Origin: JANRLT01 sp041736895
GTDB lineage: Bacteria; Planctomycetota; Planctomycetia; Pirellulales; JALHPA01
Assembly: GCA_041736895.1 (NCBI GenBank)
Contig: JBGSSS010000218.1
Span: 1 to 21,823, forward strand
Length of the DNA stretch: 21,823 nt
Direction of reading: 5' to 3'
The notes under the pieces were generated by a model, which saw only the letters and a program-made list of their open reading frames with translations, ran no database searches and was not told where the DNA came from. Both the position numbers and the translations under genes were made by a program. This document shows positions 6,734-13,276 of this stretch, piece by piece (the stretch's first letter is position 1; each line of letters starts with the position of its first letter).

Positions 6734-8113
6734 ATGCGTCACCTCGCCCTCGCCTTGATCTTCTGTCTCTGTGCCTCCGCCGCGTGCGCCGCCGATCCGC
6801 CGCAGCCGCTGAACCTGCTCCTCATTACGGCCGACGACATGAACGCCGACTCCTATGGGTGGAACGGCAGCAAACTCGGCGCGACACCGAACTTGGACAA
6901 GTTCGCGCAGTCCGCGTATCGCTTCGTCAACGCGCACGTCACGGTGCCGATCTGCCAGCCGGGCCGGTCGGCGCTCATGACGGGCCGCGTGCCGCATCGC
7001 AACGGCGCGCTGGGCTTCAATCCGATCCGCACGGACGTGCCGACGCTGGTCGAAGTCCTCCGCGATCGCGGTTACTACACCGGCGTCATTGCCAAGGCCG
7101 TACACATGGCCCCGCCGACGAAATTCCCCTGGGACTCGATCGGCGAGCAGGCGCTGGGAAAGCAGCCGACGAAGTTCGCCGAGAATTTCCGCACGCAACT
7201 TGCCGCCGCCGCGAAAGCCGGTAAGCCGTTCTTTATCAACGCCAACATCACCGACCCGCATCGGCCGTTCATCCGCGACACCGCGGCCAAGGCTGGCACC
7301 GACGGACCGCTCGATGGCGCCAAGCTTTTCAAACCCGAGGAGGTCACGGTCCCGGCGTTTCTCGATGACATCCCCCGCGTGCGCGAGGAAGTCGCGCATT
7401 ACTTCGCCAACGTCAACCGGTTCGATGTCAGCTTTGGTCTCTTGCTGAAGGAACTCGCCGCGGCGGGACTCGAAGACAAGACGATCGTGCTCTTTATGTC
7501 CGATCACGGGATGTCGTTTCCCTTTTCCAAGGCGACGGTCTATTACAACGGCACCTGGTCGCCGGTGCTGGTCCGTGTGCCGGGCATGAAGAACGCGCAA
7601 ACGCTGACCGAGTTCGTCAGCAGCGTCGATATCCTGCCGTCGCTGTTGGAGTTGCTCGCGGTGAAACCGCCCGAGGGTCTCGACGGCCGCTCCTGGGTCC
7701 CGCTTCTCAAGGGCGAAACGCAGCCGGACCGCGATTTTGTCGTCACACATGTGAACACCGTGAGCAGCGGCAAGTCGTTTGCCCAGCGCTGCATCCGGAC
7801 CAAGGACCGCGCGCTGATGTTCCACGCCTGGGTCGGCGGCAAGGACAAGTTTCGCGTCGAAGCGATGAGCGGCCTCAGCTTCGCCGCCATGAACGCTTCG
7901 ACCGATCCCAAGATTCAAGCCCGCGTCCGGCAACTCGTCGAGGGCGAGCCGCTGATGCTGTTCGACCTGACCAAGGATCCGACCGAGCGCGTGAACCTGA
8001 TCAAGGATCCGCAGTACGCCGCGGATGTCGCCGAGCTAAGCAAGAAGTTGCTCGCCCACATGAAAAAGACCGATGACCCGCAGCTAGCGGCGTTCGAGGC
8101 GGCGTTAAAGTAG
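6734..8113 (+). CDS. Type I (formylglycine) sulfatase, secreted
   Basis: 459 residues from ATG 6734, which starts a signal peptide (MRHLALALIFCLCASAACAA) and has CTGGAG upstream; the longer frame from 6572 reads through a repeat. The alkaline-phosphatase-superfamily metal site opens with LLLITADDMN (Asp34, Asp35). The sulfatase signature is C74-Q-P-G-R78, in VPICQPGRSALMTGR; Cys74 would be converted to formylglycine by a maturase. His176 in TDPHRPF and Asp257-His258 in MSDHGMS complete the site. Overall it resembles heparan N-sulfatase-like enzymes, suggesting hydrolysis of sulfate esters or sulfamates on polysaccharide in the periplasm. The substrate is an inference. Its TAG stop is part of a repeat that follows it. 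Confidence 0.93.
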   Translation: MRHLALALIFCLCASAACAADPPQPLNLLLITADDMNADSYGWNGSKLGATPNLDKFAQSAYRFVNAHVTVPICQPGRSALMTGRVPHRNGALGFNPIRTDVPTLVEVLRDRGYYTGVIAKAVHMAPPTKFPWDSIGEQALGKQPTKFAENFRTQLAAAAKAGKPFFINANITDPHRPFIRDTAAKAGTDGPLDGAKLFKPEEVTVPAFLDDIPRVREEVAHYFANVNRFDVSFGLLLKELAAAGLEDKTIVLFMSDHGMSFPFSKATVYYNGTWSPVLVRVPGMKNAQTLTEFVSSVDILPSLLELLAVKPPEGLDGRSWVPLLKGETQPDRDFVVTHVNTVSSGKSFAQRCIRTKDRALMFHAWVGGKDKFRVEAMSGLSFAAMNASTDPKIQARVRQLVEGEPLMLFDLTKDPTERVNLIKDPQYAADVAELSKKLLAHMKKTDDPQLAAFEAALK

Positions 8114-8323
8114 CCAACTTGCTAGAGTAGCCAACTTGCTCTGCAAGTTGGCGAGCGCGAGTGAAGACGCCCTACGATAAAAACCGCCGCTCGGGCGAAG
8201 TCAAACGCCGCGTTTGCCCACTCGCGAGGCAAGTGGGCTACATTGAAGCGCGGTTTGGCAATTCGATGTCGTTCGTATAATCGACGCCGCACAGATTCCA
8301 ACTTGCAGAGCAAGTTGGCTACT
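8110..8323. repeat. Repeat cluster with 26-bp perfect inverted ends
   Basis: A partial unit at 8110-8122 supplies the sulfatase stop codon. From 8126 to 8151 lies a 26-base sequence whose perfect reverse complement is at 8298-8323. Each copy contains a 10-bp (left) or 9-bp (right) hairpin: GCCAACTTGC, TCT loop, GCAAGTTGGC. Positions 8127-8243 also match the 105-bp element at 11769 and 12934 in outline: the left hairpin, then GCC.ACTCGCG.GGC, then GGCTACATTGAA. It is therefore an older, diverged copy of that element plus an extra inverted end. Confidence 0.75.
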
Positions 8324-8345
8324 CTTTCACACGTTTCAATCAATC

Positions 8346-8594
8346 ATGCCGCAAAAGAAACGCTCCCCAGCTCGCAGAATACCAAGGCAATACAGCCTCG
8401 TACGTTTCCAATTTGACAAGCTGCCTGCGGAGTATCACAGCAAGTACCCCTTTACACTCGACGGGGTGTATGTGTTCCTTGGCGACATCCCGAATATGCC
8501 CGGTCACTGCGTCGTTGCCGATCACCGTACCGGGCAGATCTACTCGGGTTATCACACCGAGAACTTCGTAGAGTTCCCCGGGGAGGAGAGATAG
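8346..8594 (+). CDS. Small hypothetical protein
   Basis: 82 residues from ATG 8346. There is a very basic N-terminus (MPQKKRSPARRIPRQYS) and then a compact domain with YPFTLDGVYVFLGDIPNMPG, HCVVADHRTGQIYSGYHTEN and FVEFPGEE. The GEIPNMPGHC...GYHTENF pattern looks like a conserved small family I have seen as 'hypothetical protein'; no function is known to me. There is no signal peptide or membrane segment, so it is probably cytosolic. No clear ribosome site precedes it and the repeat cluster ends 22 bases upstream. Good codon use supports a real gene. Confidence 0.65.
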   Translation: MPQKKRSPARRIPRQYSLVRFQFDKLPAEYHSKYPFTLDGVYVFLGDIPNMPGHCVVADHRTGQIYSGYHTENFVEFPGEER

Positions 8595-8714
8595 TATTAT
8601 TATGAGTTGCGGGTTCGAGTCACCGCAGGAAAAAATAGTTCATGCAATAGACAGTAAGAGTTTTCCACGATTCCAGCCTTGCCTGCCGAAGCTGCTTGAT
8701 TGCATCTATACGAT

Positions 8715-9614
8715 ATGCCCCACCCCATCGCCCTCCTCACCGAACGCCGCTACGCGGCCAACACCGCCGCGCCCGACGACTGGTACCTCGGCAATATTCT
8801 CCGTGACGAAAACTTGCTCATCGCCGCGCTCACGGAGCTTGGCATCTCGTCCGAGCGCGTCGATTGGAGCCGCGCGGATGTCGATTGGGCGAGCTACCCG
8901 TTGGCCGTGTTTCGCACCACCTGGGATTACTTTGATCGTTTCGCGGAATTCGCGCCGTGGCTTGCGCGGGTTCAGACGATGACGCGGCTCTGCAACGACG
9001 CCACGACAATTCACTGGAACATGGACAAGCACTACCTGGCCGATCTCGAGGCCCGGGGGTTGCCCGTCGTGCCGTCGCGGTTTGTCGAACGCGGCACGAC
9101 AATGCACCTGCGTGAGTTGCTCGAAACCGCGGATTGGGACGAAGCCGTGATCAAACCGTGCATCTCCGGCGGCGCGCGGCACACCTATCGCGTGAACCGC
9201 GCGAACGCCGCGGAAATCGAAGCGACGGTCCGGCCGCTGCTCGCCGCCGAGGCATTCCTGGTCCAGCCGTTCGTGCCGGCGATCATGACGCAGGGCGAGG
9301 ACTCGCTCATGGTTTTCGGCGGCCGCTACTCGCATGCGATCCGCAAGATCGCCAAGCCCGGCGACTTCCGCGTCCAAGATGACCACGGCGGCACGGCCCA
9401 CGCGTATGACGCAACCGCGGCGCAGATTGAACTGGCCGAACGCGCGATCGCGGCCTGCGACCCGCGGCCAACGTATGGCCGCGTCGATTTGGTGCAAGAC
9501 GAGACAGGGCAGTGGGCGCTGATGGAGCTCGAACTGATCGAGCCGGAATTATGGCTCCGCTACCATCCGCCGTCCGCTGCAAAATTCGCGCGGGCGATTG
9601 CGGAGTTGCTCTGA
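8715..9614 (+). CDS. ATP-grasp ligase-like protein
   Basis: 299 residues from ATG 8715 (MPHPIALLTERRYAANTAAP); a TTG at 8700 is possible but less likely. The layout is that of RimK/glutathione-synthetase-like ATP-grasp proteins: an N-terminal Rossmann-like part with the PLAVFRTTWDYF block; the central lysines of WNMDKHYL and AVIKPCISGGARHTYR, which would contact ATP; and the C-terminal metal site in YGRVDLVQDE and ALMELELIEPELWL. The ending LIEPELWLRYHPPSAAKFAR is typical of a subfamily near DcsG, the cycloserine-pathway ATP-grasp enzyme. It probably joins a carboxylate to an amine in the cytosol. The substrate is unknown and no biosynthetic partner gene lies nearby. A repeat follows the stop after 3 bases. 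Confidence 0.85.
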   Translation: MPHPIALLTERRYAANTAAPDDWYLGNILRDENLLIAALTELGISSERVDWSRADVDWASYPLAVFRTTWDYFDRFAEFAPWLARVQTMTRLCNDATTIHWNMDKHYLADLEARGLPVVPSRFVERGTTMHLRELLETADWDEAVIKPCISGGARHTYRVNRANAAEIEATVRPLLAAEAFLVQPFVPAIMTQGEDSLMVFGGRYSHAIRKIAKPGDFRVQDDHGGTAHAYDATAAQIELAERAIAACDPRPTYGRVDLVQDETGQWALMELELIEPELWLRYHPPSAAKFARAIAELL

Positions 9615-9617
9615 TAG

Positions 9618-9642
9618 TAGCCCGACGCGTAAGCGAGGGAGT
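9618..9642. repeat. TAGCCCGACGCG repeat unit
   Basis: TAGCCCGACGCGTAAGCGAG, then GGAGT, begins 3 bases after the ATP-grasp stop. The same unit occurs at 14842, 15286 and 15325, always just after a gene or in a spacer. Confidence 0.7.
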
Positions 9643-9856
9643 GATAGCGCATAAGCAGAGAAGTTAACCACAAAGAGACACAAGATTCACAAAAATACGA
9701 ATACAATTTTCGCCGCAAGAAAAGCAAAATCAGCAAAGAAATTCTGATAGGAGCAAAACTCCATAGTTCGCGAGCCTTCAGGGCTTTTCCATCCCGTTTC
9801 AACACAAACTTCACTAAAATGTATTTGCCATTACAAGGTGATTCATTCCATTGAAC

Positions 9857-9924
9857 ATTGGCAAGAGAATGAAGGCAAGAAAATCTTTTTTGCGTTATTC
9901 TCCTGCCTTCATTCTTCTGCCAAT
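9857..9924. terminator. Long imperfect hairpin between convergent genes
   Basis: The arms 9857-9884 and 9897-9924 pair at 24 of 28 positions, around a 12-base loop (CTTTTTTGCGTT). The left arm carries GAATGAAGGCAAGAAAAT and the right arm CTGCCTTCATTC. The position between an ATP-grasp gene (plus) and a minus-strand gene suits a two-way terminator, though no clean T-run follows the stem. Confidence 0.5.
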
Positions 9925-9953
9925 CTCCGGCCTACGCAACTGATTCTTTGTGG

Positions 9954-10919
9954 TTACTCTGCCTTCTTCTCTTGCGGCTTATCGGCCTTCGCTTCTTCCA
10001 GCATCCAGCGGATCTTGTAGATCGTGTTTCCCTTCGTGGCGATCTCGACGTCTGGCGAGGCGAGGAAAAACTTCTGCGCCCAGAGCGAGTAGACGATGCG
10101 GCCCGTCGTGGGGTGAATGTCCACGGCTTTGACCTTGGCCAAGTCGCCGAGCGTCGGGTGCTTGTTGAATTTTTCCGACTCACGATCGAACAACCAAACG
10201 TGATTGTGCGTCGTCACGAGCAAGTCGCTCGATGGCTTGTCCTTTGAACCCGGCACCGGTCGCAGGTCGTGCCCATCGTTGTCCGGCAGTGGATACGTCT
10301 TTTGCAATTCGAGCGCCGACTGCGCGGTTTTCCAATCCTTGAGCGAGTACTTTCGCAGCTCGTCGAACCCGAGCGCCCAGAGCACCTCGCGCTGCTCGTC
10401 CCAGACGAGCCCATGCGCCGATTTCAGCGGTGTCGACCAGACGGGCGTGGCCGGCGTTTCGCCTTTCATCTCAAACAGCAGCAGCTTGTCGCCGCTGATG
10501 GAACTCGCCGCCACGATGCGCTCGCCCGGCAGTCGCTCGACGCTATGCGCGTTGGTCACCGCGGCGGACCAGAGCAGCTTGCTGGACGCGCGGTCGATGA
10601 GCCCACACCCGGAGTTCGACGCGCAGACGAGAATGAGCTTCCCGCCATCGAGCGGTTTGCACTCGTCAAGGTTGTTGAACCGCTTGAGTTGTTCCGCAGG
10701 CACGCCGTTTTCGACACTCGCCGTCCACGACCAGAGTTTCTTGACGGTCTCTTTTTCGGTGTTATTTTCCGCGGCGGTGGCGTCGAGGATGAAGACCTCG
10801 GACCCGCCGGCGCAGAGGACGAGGGCGGGGGTGGGTTCGGCTGCGAACGTTTGTATGGCGAAGGAGTTTAGGAGCAACAATGCAAGATAAGCTAGAAATC
10901 GATGGCCATGAATTCGCAT
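9954..10919 (-). CDS. Secreted propeller-like protein (DUF6528-type)
   Basis: 321 residues from ATG 10919, the only in-frame start before the signal peptide (FLAYLALLLLNSFAIQTFAA, cleaved near residue 27). ACAGGC about 10 bases upstream may be a weak ribosome site. The mature part begins EPTPALVLCAGGSEVFILDA, the 'xxLCaGGxEVfilD' opening I associate with DUF6528. Short repeats follow such as ASNSGCGLIDRASSKLLWSA, SAHGLVWDEQREVLWALGFD and TTHNHVWLFDRESEKFNKHP, which fit a beta-propeller. It ends in a charged tail, KADKPQEKKAE. The role is unknown; in Bacteroidetes and Planctomycetes such proteins often sit near carbohydrate enzymes, but none is adjacent here. Confidence 0.75.
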   Translation of the reverse strand: MRIHGHRFLAYLALLLLNSFAIQTFAAEPTPALVLCAGGSEVFILDATAAENNTEKETVKKLWSWTASVENGVPAEQLKRFNNLDECKPLDGGKLILVCASNSGCGLIDRASSKLLWSAAVTNAHSVERLPGERIVAASSISGDKLLLFEMKGETPATPVWSTPLKSAHGLVWDEQREVLWALGFDELRKYSLKDWKTAQSALELQKTYPLPDNDGHDLRPVPGSKDKPSSDLLVTTHNHVWLFDRESEKFNKHPTLGDLAKVKAVDIHPTTGRIVYSLWAQKFFLASPDVEIATKGNTIYKIRWMLEEAKADKPQEKKAE

Positions 10920-11101
10920 GACTTTGCCTGTAATGAAAGGGGCTTAAGTGTTTGATTTAAGTTCCAGTGTCGCCGATAATCAAGGACTGCTCAATTGCTT
11001 CCAGATGTCGTTGAAGGTTTGGCGGAAAGAGTTGAAGTGTTGACAAAATTGGTAGGCATTCGCTGCTGGGCCATGCTACGATTAACGTAGGAGACCTATT
11101 C

Positions 11102-11326
11102 ATGGATCAAAACCTTGTCGTTCACGGCCAATATGTTGGTCAAGCGTTTATTCCCAGCGAGCCAATGCCCTTGGCCGAAGGGCCGGCGCAGTTGCTGATC
11201 ACGCCGACAACACCCGCGGCGCGCGGTTCGATTGCCGCGGCGTTCGGTACTGCGCCCGTGCGGCGCAGCGGGGCCGAGATTCTGGCCGAATCGCGGGCCG
11301 AACGAGACTCGTGGGGTGAACGTTGA
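11102..11326 (+). CDS. Antitoxin partner of VapC (AF2212/DUF104-like)
   Basis: 74 residues from ATG 11102, with AGGAGA about 10 bases upstream. The N-terminus VVHGQYVGQAFIPSEPMPLA looks like the short beta barrel of AF2212/DUF104-type antitoxins, which open 'v.g.y.g..f.P.e.l.l.eG'. The C-terminal half (RSGAEILAESRAERDSWGER) is a charged helix of the kind that wraps the PIN toxin. Its stop (11324-11326) overlaps the TTG start of the toxin, so the two are translationally coupled. The antitoxin would neutralise the nuclease and repress its own promoter; the repression is family knowledge. The family name is less certain than the TA context. Confidence 0.72.
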   Translation: MDQNLVVHGQYVGQAFIPSEPMPLAEGPAQLLITPTTPAARGSIAAAFGTAPVRRSGAEILAESRAERDSWGER

Positions 11327-11718
11327 TTTATCTTGATGCGAATGTCGTGATTCGTCTCGTCGAGGGTGATGCAGAAACGCTGGCACCTTTGGCAGCGCGT
11401 CTGCAATCATCGCTCGGCGTCGCCAATTCGGTGCTCACCTCGCGCTTGTCTCGGATCGAATGCCGAACCAAGCCGCTGCAGAATCAGGATACGAAAACAC
11501 TTGCGCAATTCGAGGTCTTCTTCAACGGGGTCGAACTGGTACTTGCCGAAGTTAGCGCGACCGTGATCGAACGGGCAACCGAATTACGCGCGAAATATGG
11601 ATTGAAAACCCCCGACGCGATGCACTATGCCACGGCAATAGAATTCGGCGCGAAAGTCTTTCTGACCGGCGATAAAGTTTTTGTGCGTTGTGTCGAGATT
11701 CCGGTAGAAGTGCTGTAA
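11323..11718 (+). CDS. vapC: VapC-type PIN-domain ribonuclease toxin
   Basis: 131 residues, the standard VapC length. The start is a TTG at 11323 overlapping the antitoxin stop by four bases (TTGA); no ATG stands before the first catalytic residue. The acidic quartet of PIN nucleases is complete: Asp5 (IYLDANV), Glu46 (SRIECR), Asp98 (KTPDAMH) and Asp117 (LTGDKVF). It should cleave RNA with Mg2+ or Mn2+ when freed from its antitoxin. The toxin appears intact and the pair probably functional. No mobility gene is next to it, but a 105-bp repeat begins 50 bases after the stop. Confidence 0.9.
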   Translation: MIYLDANVVIRLVEGDAETLAPLAARLQSSLGVANSVLTSRLSRIECRTKPLQNQDTKTLAQFEVFFNGVELVLAEVSATVIERATELRAKYGLKTPDAMHYATAIEFGAKVFLTGDKVFVRCVEIPVEVL

Positions 11719-11768
11719 CTGCTACTATGAACTTGGTGCGTATCAGCAAAGCGTGGAATTCGCTGTAA

Positions 11769-11873
11769 TGTAGCCAACTTGCCCCGCAAGTTGGCATGAT
11801 CGCCGCTGGTGGCTGTTTACTCGTTCGGCGTCTTTCGTCACGTCTGCCGACTCGCGGGGCGAGATCGGCTACA
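11769..11873. repeat. 105-bp interspersed repeat, copy B
   Basis: Its ends are imperfect inverted repeats: TGTAGCCAACTTGCCCCGC at the left, and at the right the complement of TGTAGCCGATCTCGCCCCGC. The left end itself folds into a 10-bp hairpin with CCC loop. It is in direct orientation with copy C at 12934-13038, from which it differs at about three positions. There is no open frame inside; it looks like a REPIN or MITE-like element that depends on an outside transposase. Confidence 0.8.
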
Positions 11874-12050
11874 TTGAATGTCGTGGACAAGGGATTGCCG
11901 GAGTTGAAGTACGAGGACGGCAATGGGGCAATAGTGACGAAGTAGTTGAAGATTTGGCGGAAGGAGTAGATGACTCGCCTCGGCGAGTTGGACGGGAGGA
12001 TAATAGCAGGAAGATTTTGCGTGCAATGAAAATTCATGTTGGGGCAAGAG
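11874..12050. other. Spacer before the nucleotidyltransferase cassette
   Basis: It contains a 25-base stretch (11946-11970, TTGAAGATTTGGCGGAAGGA and on) that matches 11011-11035 upstream of the antitoxin gene at 22 of 25 positions. Also present is TTTTGCGTGCAATGAA (12015-12030), whose complement resembles the start of the repeat at 19761. No gene of its own is seen. Confidence 0.45.
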
Positions 12051-12497
12051 ATGATTTTTCCAGACTTCAATGACACCGGCGATATGTCTCCCGGAATCTA
12101 TCGGGCGGCATTGGCAGATGTACTAGCCCACTTTGGTCGTGGCTCCGCTCAACGGGCAGCGGTGGCAGAGCGGCTAAATCGGATCTACCAGTTAGTGAAC
12201 TCGACAGGACAACTCGCCCGGTTTGTCGTCTATGGTTCCTTTGTCACAGCCAAAGAGGAACCGAATGACGTCGATGTTTTGCTCCTGATGGAAGATTCAT
12301 TCGACTTGTCAGCCGTCACAGGGGAAGCGGCCTTGGTTTTCCAACACATGGCGGCCGATGCTCATTTCGGAGCGAGCGTCTTCTGGACGAAACGCTCTGG
12401 GGCGTTGGGGGGAGAACAAGCTATGATAGAATATTGGCAGATTCGCCGCGAAGGCGGACAACGAGGCATCGTCGAGATAGTAGGAGAAACGCCATGA
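12051..12497 (+). CDS. Nucleotidyltransferase-fold protein (DUF6932-like)
   Basis: 148 residues from ATG 12051 (MIFPDFNDTGDMSPGIYRAA), chosen over ATG 12036 because GGGGCAAGAG precedes it and the family opens with 'lP.F...G.LPPGiy'. The core is the minimal nucleotidyltransferase motif: Gly62-Ser63 in VVYGSFVTA, then Asp73 and Asp75 in NDVDVLLLM, which would bind the metal. A third carboxylate is not obvious. The C-terminal third (EYWQIRREGGQRGIVEI) may hold the partner contact. Its stop overlaps the next gene's ATG by four bases (ATGA). In MNT-type toxin-antitoxin systems such proteins modify a partner; that role is inferred here. Confidence 0.75.
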   Translation: MIFPDFNDTGDMSPGIYRAALADVLAHFGRGSAQRAAVAERLNRIYQLVNSTGQLARFVVYGSFVTAKEEPNDVDVLLLMEDSFDLSAVTGEAALVFQHMAADAHFGASVFWTKRSGALGGEQAMIEYWQIRREGGQRGIVEIVGETP

Positions 12498-12691
12498 TCA
12501 CCAACGATCAAGAACTGCAAACGACGTTGGACCGAATCGCTTGGTTTCACCAGCAAGTGGCGCATCTTCGCCGAACTGAAACCAATCCCGTCAACTACCG
12601 TGCGGCAGTTTCCGGCTTCTTGGCCGAAGTTGACCGCATGCAACTCGAAGTCCGAGAGTACTATAGCGCTTTGCCGGCGGAAGCGGCGTGA
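12494..12691 (+). CDS. Small helical partner of the nucleotidyltransferase
   Basis: 65 residues from ATG 12494, inside an ATGA overlap with the upstream stop and preceded by TAGGAGAAA, a good ribosome site. It reads MITNDQELQTTLDRIAWFHQ, QVAHLRRTETNPVNYRAAVS, GFLAEVDRMQLEVREYYSAL. Two amphipathic helices joined by an ETNPxNYR turn are suggested. I have seen this as a recurring small unknown family in cyanobacteria and planctomycetes, without a function. Tight coupling and size suggest a toxin-antitoxin or similar pair with the nucleotidyltransferase. The frame runs upstream to 12434, but that part is out-of-frame shadow of the first gene. Confidence 0.72.
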   Translation: MITNDQELQTTLDRIAWFHQQVAHLRRTETNPVNYRAAVSGFLAEVDRMQLEVREYYSALPAEAA

Positions 12692-12711
12692 CGCGAAATG
12701 AAGAACTAACG

Positions 12712-12933
12712 ATGTCAAAGAATCCCATCCTTGACGAACTGCACGCCACGCGCGAAAAACTGCTGGCCGAATCCGGCGGGTCGATTTCTGGCTTGATGGA
12801 TCGACTGCGCGCGGAGCAAGCGGCCTCGGGTCGGCCTGTCTACAACCCGGGAAAAGATATGCCAGTAAAACAAAATGGCGTCTCAGAAGAATTGCCCGCC
12901 GTGAAAGAGGCTGCGCCGGCTAGTGACAAGTAA
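12712..12933 (+). CDS. Small antitoxin-like protein
   Basis: 73 residues from ATG 12712 (MSKNPILDELHATREKLLAE); a GTG at 12688 overlapping the preceding stop is an alternative. A helical first half (SGGSISGLMDRLRAEQAASG) is followed by RPVYNPGKD and a loose charged tail. The 'NPILDELHATREKLLAE' opening is shared by short ORFs I have seen next to toxin-antitoxin genes. No toxin follows here; the 105-bp repeat begins directly after the stop, so a partner may have been lost. Function is inferred only. Confidence 0.6.
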   Translation: MSKNPILDELHATREKLLAESGGSISGLMDRLRAEQAASGRPVYNPGKDMPVKQNGVSEELPAVKEAAPASDK

Positions 12934-13038
12934 AGTAGCCAACTTGCCCCGCAAGTTGGCATGAGCGCCGCTGGTGGCTGTTTACTCGTTCGGCGTCTTT
13001 CGTCACGCCTGCCGACTCGCGGGGCGAGATCGGCTACA
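12934..13038. repeat. 105-bp interspersed repeat, copy C
   Basis: It is almost identical to copy B at 11769-11873, in the same orientation. It starts directly after the TAA stop of the preceding gene and ends 4 bases before the first in-frame ATG of the transpeptidase remnant. Internal substitutions against copy B are ATGATCGCC versus ATGAGCGCC, and CACGTCTGCC versus CACGCCTGCC. Confidence 0.8.
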
Positions 13039-13042
13039 TTGA

Positions 13043-13255
13043 ATGCAACAAACCGCGCGAGTACAAGGGATGAAGAACTGCTTCGACGTGACGCCGGATG
13101 GTCACAACGCGCTGGGCCGCACCGAGTTTCTGATCCACGGCGATTCGAAGAAAAACCCCGGCACCGCGTCCGAAGGCTGCATCATTCTGGAACCCGCGAT
13201 TCGTCAGAAAATCAGCGACAGCGGGATCACGCGGTTGCGCGTGGTGAAGGAGTAA
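13043..13255 (+). pseudogene. Remnant of a Tlde1/DUF2778-type L,D-transpeptidase-like protein
   Basis: 70 codons remain from ATG 13043. The text after residue 10 is the C-terminal half of DUF2778 (Tlde1-type) proteins: GHNALGRTEFLIHGDSKKNP, then GTASEGCIILEPAIRQKI and LRVVKE. The catalytic pair is present, His32 in IHGDS and Cys46 in SEGCII. The N-terminal beta-rich half of the domain is missing; in its place is the end of repeat copy C, and a stop codon (13040-13042) sits right before the ATG. In this family such enzymes act on the peptidoglycan peptide stem, some as type VI effectors. This copy is most likely dead, cut by the repeat or by a deletion ending there. Confidence 0.75.
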
Positions 13256-13276
13256 AATTCTCATCGTTGAGAGGTT

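Larger units (their letters stand above)
9615..9953. other. Convergent intergenic region with nested inverted repeats
   Basis: This 339-base space lies between two genes that converge. TTAACCACAAAGA (from 9664) is mirrored by TCTTTGTGGTTA (ending 9957), giving an outer inverted repeat that reaches into the end of the minus-strand gene. Inside it is the hairpin at 9857-9924. The sequence is AT-richer than the genes. No coding sequence is seen. Confidence 0.6.

Noticed and set aside
6731..7933. 400-codon minus-strand open frame
   Set aside because: It is antisense to the sulfatase and rich in Arg, Gly and His, as expected of a GC-rich shadow; the sulfatase motifs are unambiguous.
8618..8634. 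tRNA T-arm-like text (GGTTCGAGTC) after the small gene at 8346
   Set aside because: The stem around the loop pairs only with a bulge, and no anticodon or D arm precedes it; no tRNA can be folded.
11552..12076. 174-codon minus-strand open frame
   Set aside because: It runs across repeat copy B and antisense of VapC, with no recognisable domain. A short similarity to the region at 11011-11035 is better explained as a shared repeat.
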